From the NCBI RefSeq assembly GCF_003609775.1, contig NZ_AP018050.1, positions 372,001 to 436,000 of the forward strand: a stretch of DNA of 64,000 bases, read 5' to 3'. The notes under the pieces are model-generated. The model searched no databases. It was not told the DNA's origin and worked only from the letters and a program-made list of their open reading frames with translations. The stretch comes from Prevotella melaninogenica (GTDB lineage: Bacteria; Bacteroidota; Bacteroidia; Bacteroidales; Bacteroidaceae). Each line of letters opens with the position of its first letter. Position 1 is the first letter of the stretch. Below, piece by piece: positions 25,681-34,533 of this stretch. The translations under genes and the position numbers were made by a program.

Positions 25681-27987
25681 ATGAAAAAGAATATATTAGC
25701 TACCTGTGGTTTGTTGTTCTGCACCTCTTTGCTTCATGCACAGACCACAGAAGAGGTTAGAATAGATTTTGAAAATCAGAACTATAAGTCGTTAGGTGTC
25801 TACGACACTTGGCATAAGTCGCCTTTCCGCAGCCAAAACAAACAAGCTGCTGTATTGGAAGGAAACGTGCAAGTAGTAAGCAATATCGATAAAAACTACG
25901 ATGAGATACTGAAGGCTACACCAAATGCTTCTGACAATGTGTTGGGCTTCCAGCGTTCACGCTTTGGCTCAAACACTTTCGGTGCACGCATCGATCTTAA
26001 GCAACCATTCGCTTTAACCAAAGAGACAAAGTATGTACACGTGATGATTCACAAGCCAAAGGCGGGTCGTACGATGCTTATCGGACTCGGAAAGCGTACG
26101 GATCGTAAGGGTCAGAGCGTTGACACAGAGCAGTTCTGGGAGCTTTCAACACGAGAGGTTGAGCCAAACAAGTGGGTAGATGCCGTTTTCCCAGTTAAGG
26201 GAGCAGGTGGCATCGAAATCCATAGTCTTGTAGTTGTTGTCGATTGTGAGGACACCAACGGTATGAAAGATGACTTCCTTGCTTATATCGACAATATCGT
26301 CGTAAACAACGAGGCTTTCACAACAACCAATCGTGAGGACTATCCGATGAATTATAGCAAGGATGCAAAGTGCTCACGCAGTGATCGTGGACTCAAGGGT
26401 ATCAGCCTTGGCGACCAGACATTCAACCTCTATAGCGACATTACCACATCAACTCCAGCTTACACTTACCTCAGCAAGCAGTCGTTCTTAGCTAAACCGG
26501 GCGAGACACTCAACCCAGCTGTTCAGTACAAGGGCGTATGGATGCACAGCTATGTTTATCTTGACTTGAACAACAATGGCCGTTTTGAGCCAAAGGTAGA
26601 GGGCGGTCAGATTGTTCCAAACGCTGGCAACGAGTTGTTGGCTTACTCTTTCCTCGGTGGAGAGGATGAAAACTCTGGCTTTAACAGTGCAGGAACAGAG
26701 ATTACTGGTAATGGTCGTAACACCCTCGTTATGCCTGAATTTACCCTTCCAAGTGACCTTCAGCACGGTTTCTATCGTATGCGTTACAAGGTAGATTGGA
26801 ACTCTGCAGACGCAGGAGGTAGCATCGAGAACAACAACCACATCCTTAACAATGGTGGTGGTGCCATCGATGTGCGCCTGAATGTTCATGGCGACAATGT
26901 GAAGATTTATCAAGGTGCACTCAATGGTAAGGTTGTTGCAGAAGATGGTACTGAGCTGAACGGTATCTCTATCCCATTCGGTAAGCCTTACACAGTCAAG
27001 ATGAAGCCTGAACATGGCTTTAACTTCAGCGGTCTGAAGGTGCGCCACGGCTACAACCTCACTGGCGATAGCATCAGCCACGGCACCTATCAGTATGTTG
27101 ACGAGCTGATTCCACGCGAGCGTTTCAATGCTGATGGAACCTTCACCCTCCCTGCTGAGATGATTGATGGTGACGTTTCACTTGAGGGTATCTTCATTGA
27201 TGCAAAGACATCTTTGACCTACGAGGTTTATTTCAACAATGAGTTTGTCTATTCAACCGTTGTCAATGGTGCCAAGACTGGTGCTGTGACGATTCCTGAA
27301 GGACTTGCAAGAGATTACGTTGAACTGACAGCTGACAAGCAGACAATCACAAGTCTCCCTGCTACAGTACGTATTAATGCTACATGGACAGCCCCAATGA
27401 AGGTGGCTACACCAGCCGACACTACTTGGTATAACCTCAAGGTGAGCAACCAGCCAAGATGGGTTTCGTCAGGAAACTATACACCTAACGTTTACTTCAT
27501 TGACGAGACTTACATCACTACTGATTATGCGCTTTGGGCATTGACAGGTAATCCTTACAGCGGTTTCCGCCTCATCAACAAGGCAATGGGCCCTACAATG
27601 GTCCTCGCTTCGGCTTCTCCAAAGGGCTCAGCTAAGGCTGGTGGTAACACTTACGCTACCCTTCTGCCTGCTGATAACCTACCTGCTGGATACACCAGTG
27701 ATTGGACTGTGACAATAAGTCCAAATGATGAAGAGGGCTTCTATATCTGTAATCCAGAGGGCTTCGGCTTGAACTATCGTGCTGACGGCAACCTTGCTTA
27801 CTGGACAGGTGGTAAGGATGCTGGCTCAACCTTTGTTCCTACAGAGGTTAAGAAGACTTCTACTGGCATCCACGCGCTTATCTTCCAGAACGATTCAGCT
27901 ACTACTTACGACCTCGCTGGCAAGACTGTTAGCAAGAGCCATAAGGGTGTTGTTATCCGCAATGGCAAGAAGATGCTCGTGAAGTGA
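25681..27987 (+). CDS. Large secreted protein with GEVED-type domain and sorting-type C-terminal tail
   Basis: A 768-residue protein. I use the ATG at 25681; a TTG 12 bases upstream is in frame. The signal peptide ends at LLHAQ (about 21). Residues ~25-205 are a beta-sandwich (VRIDFENQNYKSLGVYDTWH); ~230-410 contain a GEVED-like region with VYLDLNNNGRFEPKVEGG and a YRMRYKVDW strand; further beta domains follow. The last ~25 residues, TYDLAGKTVSKSHKGVVIRN then GKKMLVK, have the form of Prevotella C-terminal type IX secretion signals, so surface or extracellular placement is likely. It is in an operon with the fucosidase, so glycan or glycoprotein binding is a fair guess. Confidence 0.75.
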   Translation: MKKNILATCGLLFCTSLLHAQTTEEVRIDFENQNYKSLGVYDTWHKSPFRSQNKQAAVLEGNVQVVSNIDKNYDEILKATPNASDNVLGFQRSRFGSNTFGARIDLKQPFALTKETKYVHVMIHKPKAGRTMLIGLGKRTDRKGQSVDTEQFWELSTREVEPNKWVDAVFPVKGAGGIEIHSLVVVVDCEDTNGMKDDFLAYIDNIVVNNEAFTTTNREDYPMNYSKDAKCSRSDRGLKGISLGDQTFNLYSDITTSTPAYTYLSKQSFLAKPGETLNPAVQYKGVWMHSYVYLDLNNNGRFEPKVEGGQIVPNAGNELLAYSFLGGEDENSGFNSAGTEITGNGRNTLVMPEFTLPSDLQHGFYRMRYKVDWNSADAGGSIENNNHILNNGGGAIDVRLNVHGDNVKIYQGALNGKVVAEDGTELNGISIPFGKPYTVKMKPEHGFNFSGLKVRHGYNLTGDSISHGTYQYVDELIPRERFNADGTFTLPAEMIDGDVSLEGIFIDAKTSLTYEVYFNNEFVYSTVVNGAKTGAVTIPEGLARDYVELTADKQTITSLPATVRINATWTAPMKVATPADTTWYNLKVSNQPRWVSSGNYTPNVYFIDETYITTDYALWALTGNPYSGFRLINKAMGPTMVLASASPKGSAKAGGNTYATLLPADNLPAGYTSDWTVTISPNDEEGFYICNPEGFGLNYRADGNLAYWTGGKDAGSTFVPTEVKKTSTGIHALIFQNDSATTYDLAGKTVSKSHKGVVIRNGKKMLVK

Positions 27988-28010
27988 TTGCAAGTTGACG
28001 AGTGGACAGG

Positions 28011-28200
28011 TTAACGAGTGGATAGGTTAACAAGTTGCTTGTGAAAAAGACAAAGTAACAGAGGAACATGTTTTAGGTAACAAGTTGACAAGTTAACGAG
28101 TTGCTTGTAAAGAAGACAAAGTAACAGAGGAACATGTTTTAGGTAACAAGTGGACGAGTGAACAAGTTGCTTGTAAAGAAGACAAAGTAACATAAGAACA
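28011..28200 (+). repeat. ~66-bp tandem repeat downstream of gene (about three units)
   Basis: The word GACAAAGTAACAGAGGAACA and its flanks recur with starts at 28049, 28114 and 28181 (periods 65 and 67). Units combine a TTAACGAGTTGCTTGT word with the GTAACAGAGGAACATG word. Related words appear at 33296-33375, 55950-56340 and 63300-63345. Confidence 0.8.
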
Positions 28201-28245
28201 AAAAAGGCAGAGTAACAGGGAAAACTTGTTACTCTGTCTTTTTTT
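28201..28245 (+). terminator. Terminator built from the repeat word
   Basis: GGCAGAGTAACAG pairs with TTGTTACTCTGTC, followed by TTTTTTT. The stem is an inverted pair of the same GTAACAGAG word that makes up the tandem repeat just upstream. Confidence 0.75.
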
Positions 28246-28364
28246 ATGCTTCTTACTTATTCGCTCTCTTTGTTCCTCTATTACGCTGTCACTCTGTACT
28301 TTCTCCCTCTGTCATTGTATACATTATGCCCTCTTCCACCATTCAGTCCCTTTTGTCTTTTTGT

Positions 28365-29000
28365 CATTCTGTCTTCTTCCGACATTCTGCATTGTAAAGA
28401 TAATTCAAAGATTAAAAAATAAAAGGGCGTTAATTGGCTTTCAATTAACGCCCTTTTGGCTTGCAAAAGGTGCCTTTTTGAGGTCTTACTAACGCCCTTT
28501 TGAAGTCCAATTAAGCACCTTTTGAGATTGGCTCTCACAACTATTTGATAATAAACTACTTATGTTGACATTAAAAATACTTGTTTTTAGCTCTTTTTCT
28601 CGCCTTTTTATCGGATGATTTGTAATAATATTTCAAATCTCGGTATTCAAAGTTTTAAGCTTAAAGTTGCGGTGCATTCTCTCACAGAACTCACAGATAA
28701 ACAGATGACACAGAAACCTCCCCCAACCCCTCCAAAGGAGGGGGCTGCCTAACGGATAGTGGGTAAACTAAATCAACTAACCTGCAATAGCTTTACACTT
28801 CATATCATAATTATGACGTACTGATGAGAACTCAGTTCGAATAATTTTGACTTATGAATTCTGAATTACAATAGTAATCATGAGTATGGATTATGAACTC
28901 TGAATTACAATAGTAATCATAATCATGAATTATGAACTCTGAATTACAATAGTAATCATAATTATGAATTATGGATTATGAATTTTGAATTACAATAGTA
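28365..29000 (+). repeat. Left arm of ~640-bp inverted repeat (contains GC-box element copy C)
   Basis: This stretch is repeated in inverse orientation at 50815-51475. It holds, in order, GC-box element copy C (about 28400-28636; boxes at 28450, 28472, 28494 and 28515), a CTCACAGAACTCACAGA stretch, a CCCCCAACCCC...GGAGGGGG hairpin, a unique ~110-bp block, and the start of the AT heptad array. About 28620-28860 is nearly identical between arms. Confidence 0.85.
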
Positions 29001-29216
29001 ATCATAATCATGAATTATGAACTCTGAATTACAATAGTAATCATAATTATGAATTGTGAATTATGAATTGTGAATTACAATAGTAATCATAATTATGAAT
29101 TATGGATTATGAATTTTGAATTACAATAGTAATCATAATTATGAATTGTGAATTATGAATTATGAATTACCTCCAATCATAATTATGAATTGTGAATTAT
29201 AAATTATGAATTAAAA
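28855..29216 (+). repeat. AT-rich heptad array with 18-bp spacer
   Basis: Units are the 18-bp word CAATAGTAATCATAATTA plus three or four 7-bp units of TGAATTA type, giving steps of 39 or 46 bp (GAATTACA at 28863, 28902, 28941, 28987, 29026, 29072 and 29118). The ATTAC-AATA-GTAAT dyad lies at each junction. The array ends five bases before the -7 box of the next receptor gene. Confidence 0.85.
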
Positions 29217-29220
29217 GTAT

Positions 29221-29228
29221 TATCTTTG
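29221..29228 (+). promoter_or_regulatory. Promoter -7 box (TATCTTTG) at end of heptad array
   Basis: TATCTTTG fits TAnnTTTG and lies 23 bases before the ATG at 29252. The -33 region falls inside the heptad array and has no TTG at the usual distance. Confidence 0.5.
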
Positions 29229-29251
29229 CACCTGCTAAAAATTATATATTA

Positions 29252-31753
29252 ATGAACAAACATTTCTTATTGGCTACCTTATGCCTATGCCCTTTGGGTT
29301 TATACGCGCATAAGGCCACTGATTCTAAGGCTACTACTTTGAGAAGTAACACGCCTGTACAAAGAGTAATTCGGGGTATTGATGAGGACAAAACACGACA
29401 GCGTTTTACACTCAGTGGATATGTGAAAGACCGCAATGGTGAACCCCTTATCAATGCAACAATCTACGATCTCACTACACGACAAGGTACCATGACCAAT
29501 GCCTACGGACATTTCTCGCTCACATTAGGTGAGGGACGGCACGAAATTAGATGTAGCTACGTAGGTTATAAGACGCTTGTCGAAACCATAGAACTTACTG
29601 CCAATCAAAATCATGACATCATCTTGCAGAACGAAGCACAGTTGGATGAGGTAGTGATAACGACCGACCTTAACTCGCCTTTGCTGAAAACACAGACTGG
29701 TAAAATTTCTCTCTCACCAAAGGATATTAAAACGGAATACGCATTGTTGAGTAGTCCGGACGTTATCAAGACCTTGCAGCGCACGAGTGGTGTGTCAGAC
29801 GGTATGGAACTTGCCAGCGGACTCTATGTACATGGTGGAAACAGCGACGAAAACCTCTTCCTCCTCGATGGTACACCGCTCTATCATACCAACCACACCT
29901 TAGGTCTTTTCTCCTCGTTCAATGCGGACGTTGTGAAGAATGTCGACTTCTATAAGAGTGGATTCCCAGCACGCTATGGCGGTCGTTTGTCGAGTGTCAT
30001 CGACGTGCGTACGGCTGATGGCGACCTTTATAACACCCATGGCAGCTATCGTATCGGTCTGCTCGATGGTGCCTTCCATATCGAAGGACCAATCAGAAAG
30101 GGCAAGACATCCTATAACTTCGGCTTGCGTCGTAGCTGGTTAGACCTCTTGACACGTCCTGCCTTTGCGCTAATGAACAGTGGAAACAATAATGACGAAA
30201 AGATAAATATGTCTTATTTCTTCCACGACTTGAACTTTAAGCTGACCAATATCTTCAACGACCGCTCACGTATGTCGCTGAGTGTTTATTCAGGTGAAGA
30301 CCGATTAGATGCAAAAGACGAGTCGTATTACAAAAGTAGTAGCAGCTATGAAGATAAAGACATCTATACAAATCGATTCCATTGGGGCAACTTCAATGCT
30401 GCACTCGACTGGAATTACCAGTTCTCACCAAAGCTCTTTGCTAACTTCACAGCCGTTTATACGCACAATCGTTCAACGGTATCGAGCTCAGATGAATGGA
30501 AGGTGATGAAAGATGGACAGGTAGACCGATTGGCGATTACCTCACATGGCTATCGTTCTTCTATCGATGACCTTGGCTATCGAGCAGCTTTCGACTTCCG
30601 TCCAAACCCACGTCATCACATTCGCTTCGGTCATGACTATACTTATCACCGCTTCCAGCCACAGACCAACAGCCGTTTTGACAGCTATCAGGGCGAAGGT
30701 ATGGCAAAGACTGACACCATTGCGAGCCACAGTCATAACAAGAATGTGGCGCATCAACTGACCTTCTATGCCGAAGACGAAATGATGCTAAACGAGAAGT
30801 GGAGCCTCAACGGCGGTGTGAATGCAGATATCTTCAGTATCAGCGGTAAGACCTTCTCAACGCTGAGTCCACGTCTGGCAATGAAGTTCCAGCCTAACGA
30901 CCGTCTTTCTTTCAAGGCAAGCTACACGTTGATGAGCCAGTTTGTACATAAGATTGCCAACTCGTTCCTCGATCTTCCAACCGACTATTGGGTGCCAACG
31001 ACAGCTCGTCTACATCCAATGCGCTCTTGGCAGGTGGCAGCAGGTGCCTATATGAAACCAAACAAACACTGGTTGCTCTCATTAGAAGCCTATTACAAGC
31101 ATTCAAGCCATATCCTGCAATATTCAAGTTGGGTAGGACTGGAGCCACCAGCAGCCAATTGGGACTATTTCGTTATGGAGGGCGAAGGCCGCTCGTATGG
31201 TGTTGAGTTGGATGCTGATTACAACATTGCCAACCTCAACCTGCATGGTTCTTACACGCTGTCGTGGACAGAGAAGAAGTTTGATGACTTCTACGATGGA
31301 TGGTACTATGATAAGTTTGACAACCGTCATAAGTTCACCTTCACTGGTCGTTGGAACATCACGAAGAAGATTGCAGCCTTTGCCGCATGGACCTTCCGCA
31401 CCGGTAACCGCATGACCATCCCAACACAGTATATCGGATTGCCAAATGTACCAGACCAGTCTGCCGAAGCCTTGAACTTCACTTGGAATAGTGACGGTGG
31501 CTTGAACTTTGCTTACGAAAAGCCAAACAACATCATCTTGCCAGCTTATCATCGTCTTGACATCGGCTTCGACTTCCGTCATACGACCAAGAAGGGCAAT
31601 GAGCGCATCTGGAACCTCAGTTTCTATAATGCTTATTGCCACCTGAACTCTATGTGGGTACGTGTGAAAATCGACGATAAAAAACAGATGAAGATAAAGA
31701 ACATGGCGTTCATCCCTGTTATTCCATCGTTCAGTTATACATTTAAATTCTAA
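29252..31753 (+). CDS. TonB-dependent receptor paired with DUF4249 lipoprotein
   Basis: An 833-residue outer-membrane receptor. A signal peptide ends near YAHK (about residue 20). A carboxypeptidase-regulatory-like domain spans ~50-130 (LSGYVKDRNGEPLINATIYD, CSYVGYKTLVETI). The plug (~135-255) has LSSPDVIKTLQRTSGVSDGM, LYVHGGNSDENLFLLDGTPL and a FPARYGGRLSSVIDVRT end. The barrel closes with FSYTFKF. This architecture is standard for Bacteroidota receptors that work with a DUF4249 lipoprotein, encoded 9 bases downstream. The ligand is unknown. Its promoter borders the heptad array of the left inverted-repeat arm. Confidence 0.85.
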   Translation: MNKHFLLATLCLCPLGLYAHKATDSKATTLRSNTPVQRVIRGIDEDKTRQRFTLSGYVKDRNGEPLINATIYDLTTRQGTMTNAYGHFSLTLGEGRHEIRCSYVGYKTLVETIELTANQNHDIILQNEAQLDEVVITTDLNSPLLKTQTGKISLSPKDIKTEYALLSSPDVIKTLQRTSGVSDGMELASGLYVHGGNSDENLFLLDGTPLYHTNHTLGLFSSFNADVVKNVDFYKSGFPARYGGRLSSVIDVRTADGDLYNTHGSYRIGLLDGAFHIEGPIRKGKTSYNFGLRRSWLDLLTRPAFALMNSGNNNDEKINMSYFFHDLNFKLTNIFNDRSRMSLSVYSGEDRLDAKDESYYKSSSSYEDKDIYTNRFHWGNFNAALDWNYQFSPKLFANFTAVYTHNRSTVSSSDEWKVMKDGQVDRLAITSHGYRSSIDDLGYRAAFDFRPNPRHHIRFGHDYTYHRFQPQTNSRFDSYQGEGMAKTDTIASHSHNKNVAHQLTFYAEDEMMLNEKWSLNGGVNADIFSISGKTFSTLSPRLAMKFQPNDRLSFKASYTLMSQFVHKIANSFLDLPTDYWVPTTARLHPMRSWQVAAGAYMKPNKHWLLSLEAYYKHSSHILQYSSWVGLEPPAANWDYFVMEGEGRSYGVELDADYNIANLNLHGSYTLSWTEKKFDDFYDGWYYDKFDNRHKFTFTGRWNITKKIAAFAAWTFRTGNRMTIPTQYIGLPNVPDQSAEALNFTWNSDGGLNFAYEKPNNIILPAYHRLDIGFDFRHTTKKGNERIWNLSFYNAYCHLNSMWVRVKIDDKKQMKIKNMAFIPVIPSFSYTFKF

Positions 31754-31762
31754 GCTTCGAGT

Positions 31763-32833
31763 ATGAAAAAGATATTATTTTTCCTCTTCCTTGCCCTGTC
31801 GGTAATGAGTTGCAAGGATGAATTCAACGTCAGCAACCTGCCTGAGGCAAAGGCAAAGTTGGTTGTCTATTGTATGCCTTCTACTGCTGACACCACTTAT
31901 ATCACAGTGTCACGTAGCATACCTTTGAAACAATATAACGCAACACAGAAGAATGTGCTAATTGACGATGCAACTATCAGCTATCAGTTGAACGGACAAA
32001 CCATGCCGGTGACAGCCTTAGGCAATGGTCGCTATCGTGTTGTGGGAAAGCAGAAAGCAGGCGATAAAGTGCAGTTGCGTGTTGAAGCACAAGGCTTAGA
32101 GGCTGTTGAGGCATCTACAGAGATTCCACAAGCCATTGGTATAAGCCACCTTGCGACGCGCATGGTGCGTATGAAGGAAGACCCTTCGTCAAGTGTAAAA
32201 GACTTCCTACAGCTGCAAGCAACCTTCACCGACCCTACTGAGACACACGACTACTATGCTGTATGTGTGAGAAGGAAGATGTTGCGCAATTTTCATGTGG
32301 CTTGCTACCGTAATATGGGAGGAGAAATGCAGGTAGTAAGAGTCTACTACGATTACGACGAATATTTAGAGACGAGCAAATATCAACAATGGGATAGCAC
32401 CTCTATCGAATATCAGTACGATAACTTCTATGTGCCTATTACTACGGCAAGTGAACCATTGCTGAATCCACTGTCTGATATAGACGACGATTTCGACTTT
32501 AGTAGTGACTTCTATCAGAACTTCTATATCTTTGATGATGCTACCATCAACGGCAAGACCTATACCCTTCATCTGAACATTGAGCCGTTTGTACGTGCCG
32601 CAAATATGTCTGATAAGGCAGCGAAGGAGTTAAAGAGATTGTATAATATTGAGGAAGGTGTGGAGGTAGAACTCTATCATATCACCCCTGCTTACTATCG
32701 TTTCTTGCAGGCGTTGAACGATGTTTCAAACAACTCTCTTGCCCAAGCAGGTCTCTCCAATATCCGTACTACTTACAGCAACGTGCGGAATGGTATGGGT
32801 ATTTGTGCTGGGTTTAATGTGCAAAAGAGGTAA
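31763..32833 (+). CDS. DUF4249-type lipoprotein
   Basis: A 356-residue lipoprotein (lipobox SVMS-C17, then KDEFN, an acidic stretch typical of surface lipoproteins). The N-terminal half is an Ig-like beta domain (LVVYCMPSTADTTYITVSRS, DDATISYQLNGQ, KAGDKVQLRVEAQGLEAVEA) and the end has the TTYSNVRNGMGICAGF segment found in DUF4249 proteins. Proteins of this family lie beside TonB receptors of the kind encoded 9 bases upstream and are thought to form part of the receptor complex; the substrate is unknown. Confidence 0.8.
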   Translation: MKKILFFLFLALSVMSCKDEFNVSNLPEAKAKLVVYCMPSTADTTYITVSRSIPLKQYNATQKNVLIDDATISYQLNGQTMPVTALGNGRYRVVGKQKAGDKVQLRVEAQGLEAVEASTEIPQAIGISHLATRMVRMKEDPSSSVKDFLQLQATFTDPTETHDYYAVCVRRKMLRNFHVACYRNMGGEMQVVRVYYDYDEYLETSKYQQWDSTSIEYQYDNFYVPITTASEPLLNPLSDIDDDFDFSSDFYQNFYIFDDATINGKTYTLHLNIEPFVRAANMSDKAAKELKRLYNIEEGVEVELYHITPAYYRFLQALNDVSNNSLAQAGLSNIRTTYSNVRNGMGICAGFNVQKR

Positions 32834-32862
32834 TAAAAAAGCAAACTAACAAACTAACAACT

Positions 32863-32920
32863 GGCCCCTCCCCCTTACCCCTCCCCCAAAGGGAGGGGAG
32901 TGATTAGCGAGGTTCCCCTT
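32863..32920. repeat. CCCCTCCCC-type hairpin repeat
   Basis: CCCCTCCCCC ... GGGAGGGG with AAA loop, followed by TGATTAGCGAGG, the same follow-on seen at 43.4 and 62.3 kb. It lies 30 bases after the DUF4249 gene and may also act as its terminator. Confidence 0.7.
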
Positions 32921-32999
32921 GTGAGAAGTTGATGAGTTGCGTGTATATCGCTTCTTCACTTTGTTTCTCCTATCGCATCCGCTACTTTATTTTGTAAAG

Positions 33000-33236
33000 A
33001 AAAATCAAAGACTGAAAAATAAAAGGGCGTTAATTGGCTTTCAATTAACGCCCTTTTCGCTTGCAAAAGATGCCCTTTAAGACCCTTACTAACGCCCTTT
33101 TGAAGTCTTATTAAGCACCTTTTGAAAAGCACCCTTGCAACTATTTGATAACAAACGACTTACCACGATATTGAAAACACTCGTTTTTAGCTCTTTGCCT
33201 CGCCTTTTTGTTAGGAGAAATGTAATAATATTTCAA
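33000..33236 (+). repeat. Intergenic GC-box element, copy D
   Basis: A complete copy. It has a perfect hairpin AAAAGGGCGTTAATTG/CAATTAACGCCCTTTT (33021-33057). Boxes start at 33050, 33072, 33094 and 33115, plus an inverted box at 33028, giving 22, 22, 22 and 21 bp. The tail contains CTATTTGATAACAAACGACT and TGTAATAATATTTCAAA. Irregular TCAAA heptads follow to ~33288. Confidence 0.88.
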
Positions 33237-33377
33237 AAGCCAAACATCAAAAATCAAAGGTTAAACGTCAAAGGTCAAACCACGTTCTTCTGTTACTTTG
33301 TCTTCTAATACTCTGTCTCTGTTTCCCCCTATCGCTATTAACTCGTTAACTTGTCCACTCGTTAACTCGTCAACACG

Positions 33378-33405
33378 AAAAAAGGATACTGCCGAAGCAA
33401 TACCC
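33378..33405 (-). terminator. UUCG-tetraloop terminator of OmpA-family gene
   Basis: On the minus strand GGGTATTGC-TTCG-GCAGTATCC forms a nine-pair stem (with G-U pairs) closed by C(UUCG)G, followed by TTTTTT. It lies 75 bases after the stop of the gene at 33480-34157. Confidence 0.8.
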
Positions 33406-33479
33406 TTTTTCTTTTGAGAATTTATTTAGCAAAGTTTGTGGGACACACGAGGCGTGCGTCCCAGATGTTCTCAATTTGA

Positions 33480-34157
33480 TTACAATGAACCGTTGTTTGC
33501 CTGACGAATCATCTCTGATGAAGCATAGAGGTAAACCTCTACACGGCGGTTAGCCTGACTAACAGTCTTGTTCTCGATAGGGTTTGCACTACCAAAACCC
33601 TGTACTGAACGAATCTGACGGCTGCTTACGCCACGGCCCTTGAGATAAGATGATACAGCCTCTGCACGACGCTGTGACAATGGCAGATTGATGTTATCAT
33701 TACCAGAAGCATCGGTGTAACCCTGTATAGCAACGTCACAGTCAGAGTTGCGCTGCATCAAAGAAGCGAACTTTGTGAGGTCGTTCTTAGCAGCTGCGCT
33801 GAGGTTTGAACCGTTCAATGGGAAGAGAATACCAGAGTCGAAGGTTACCTTCACACAGTCTAAACCATTAGCATCTGTCACCTTATCGACACGTGCGTTA
33901 GGCAACTGCTGTGCAGCCTCACGTGCTACCTTGTCCATGTGACGACCAATGAGGGCACCAGCACCAGCACCAACAGCACCACCAATAGCTGCACCGATAG
34001 CTGTACTCTTACCATTACGACCTATAATCTGACCAACGATGCCGCCCAATGCTGCACCAGCACCGCCACCGATTAATGCACCTGTACCTTGCTTTGTCTG
34101 ACAACTTACAACAGTGAGGAAACACATTCCTGCTGCTATCATTTTCATATTCTTCAT
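33480..34157 (-). CDS. OmpA-family lipoprotein with glycine-zipper domain
   Basis: A 225-residue lipoprotein; start is the ATG at 34157 (a TTG six bases upstream is in frame). Lipobox TVVS-C19. Residues ~22-75 are a glycine zipper (GALIGGGAGAALGGIVGQII, then AIGAAIGGAVGAGAGALIG), able to pack into the outer membrane. Residues ~100-210 form the OmpA C-terminal peptidoglycan-binding domain: IQGYTDASGNDNINLPLSQR, then RAEAVSSYL and NRRVEVYLY. The Asp in TDASG and the Arg in LSQRRA are the usual diaminopimelate contacts. It likely ties the outer membrane to peptidoglycan. It is transcribed alone, with its own promoter and terminator. Confidence 0.9.
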   Translation of the reverse strand: MKNMKMIAAGMCFLTVVSCQTKQGTGALIGGGAGAALGGIVGQIIGRNGKSTAIGAAIGGAVGAGAGALIGRHMDKVAREAAQQLPNARVDKVTDANGLDCVKVTFDSGILFPLNGSNLSAAAKNDLTKFASLMQRNSDCDVAIQGYTDASGNDNINLPLSQRRAEAVSSYLKGRGVSSRQIRSVQGFGSANPIENKTVSQANRRVEVYLYASSEMIRQANNGSL

Positions 34158-34533
34158 AATCAAACGTATTAATTGATTAATATCTTTTACCTTTCGGCTT
34201 GGCTTTCAGCCGCACCTTAATTCATTTTAATTCGTGCAAAGTTAAACAAATATATGCCATTGGGCACACATTGCCAACATTTTTTTGTATTTTTGCAAAA
34301 AATAAAGCCAACTCGGCAAATCGAAGCAAGTTTCATTTGCACTCATTTGCATTCTTTTTTGCAAAAGATAGGCTGGTATTAGCAAGTAGGAATTAGATTC
34401 TTTCCGTCTTCGCTTCTCAGCTGTATCTGTGTGCAAAGTTAGTGTTTCGGAATATAACCGCAAAGGGGAAATACCTACAACAACATGGGAAATCCCCTAA
34501 ACATGCAAAATAAGAAAACAGAATAATATATTT
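34158..34533. other. Divergent intergenic region between ompA-type gene and proS
   Basis: It contains the minus-strand promoter box at 34237-34244 and a second minus-strand TAACTTTG (CAAAGTTA at about 34434-34441). A plus-strand TATTTTTG lies at 34288-34295. TTTGCA words are frequent. A specific promoter for proS could not be chosen. Confidence 0.4.
34237..34244 (-). promoter_or_regulatory. Promoter -7 box (TAACTTTG) for OmpA-family gene
   Basis: The minus strand reads TAACTTTGCAC, a good -7 box with the GCAC that often follows it in this window. The leader to the ATG at 34157 would be about 75 bases. Confidence 0.5.

Noticed and set aside
28226..28538. Frames of 85-88 codons on both strands
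   Set aside because: They overlap a terminator and GC-box element C; Leu/Ser/Phe-rich translation is typical of non-coding AT-rich repeats.
28855..29216. CRISPR-like alternation of an 18-bp word with 21/28-bp intervals
   Set aside because: The intervals are made of repeated heptads, not unique spacers, and no cas genes are nearby.
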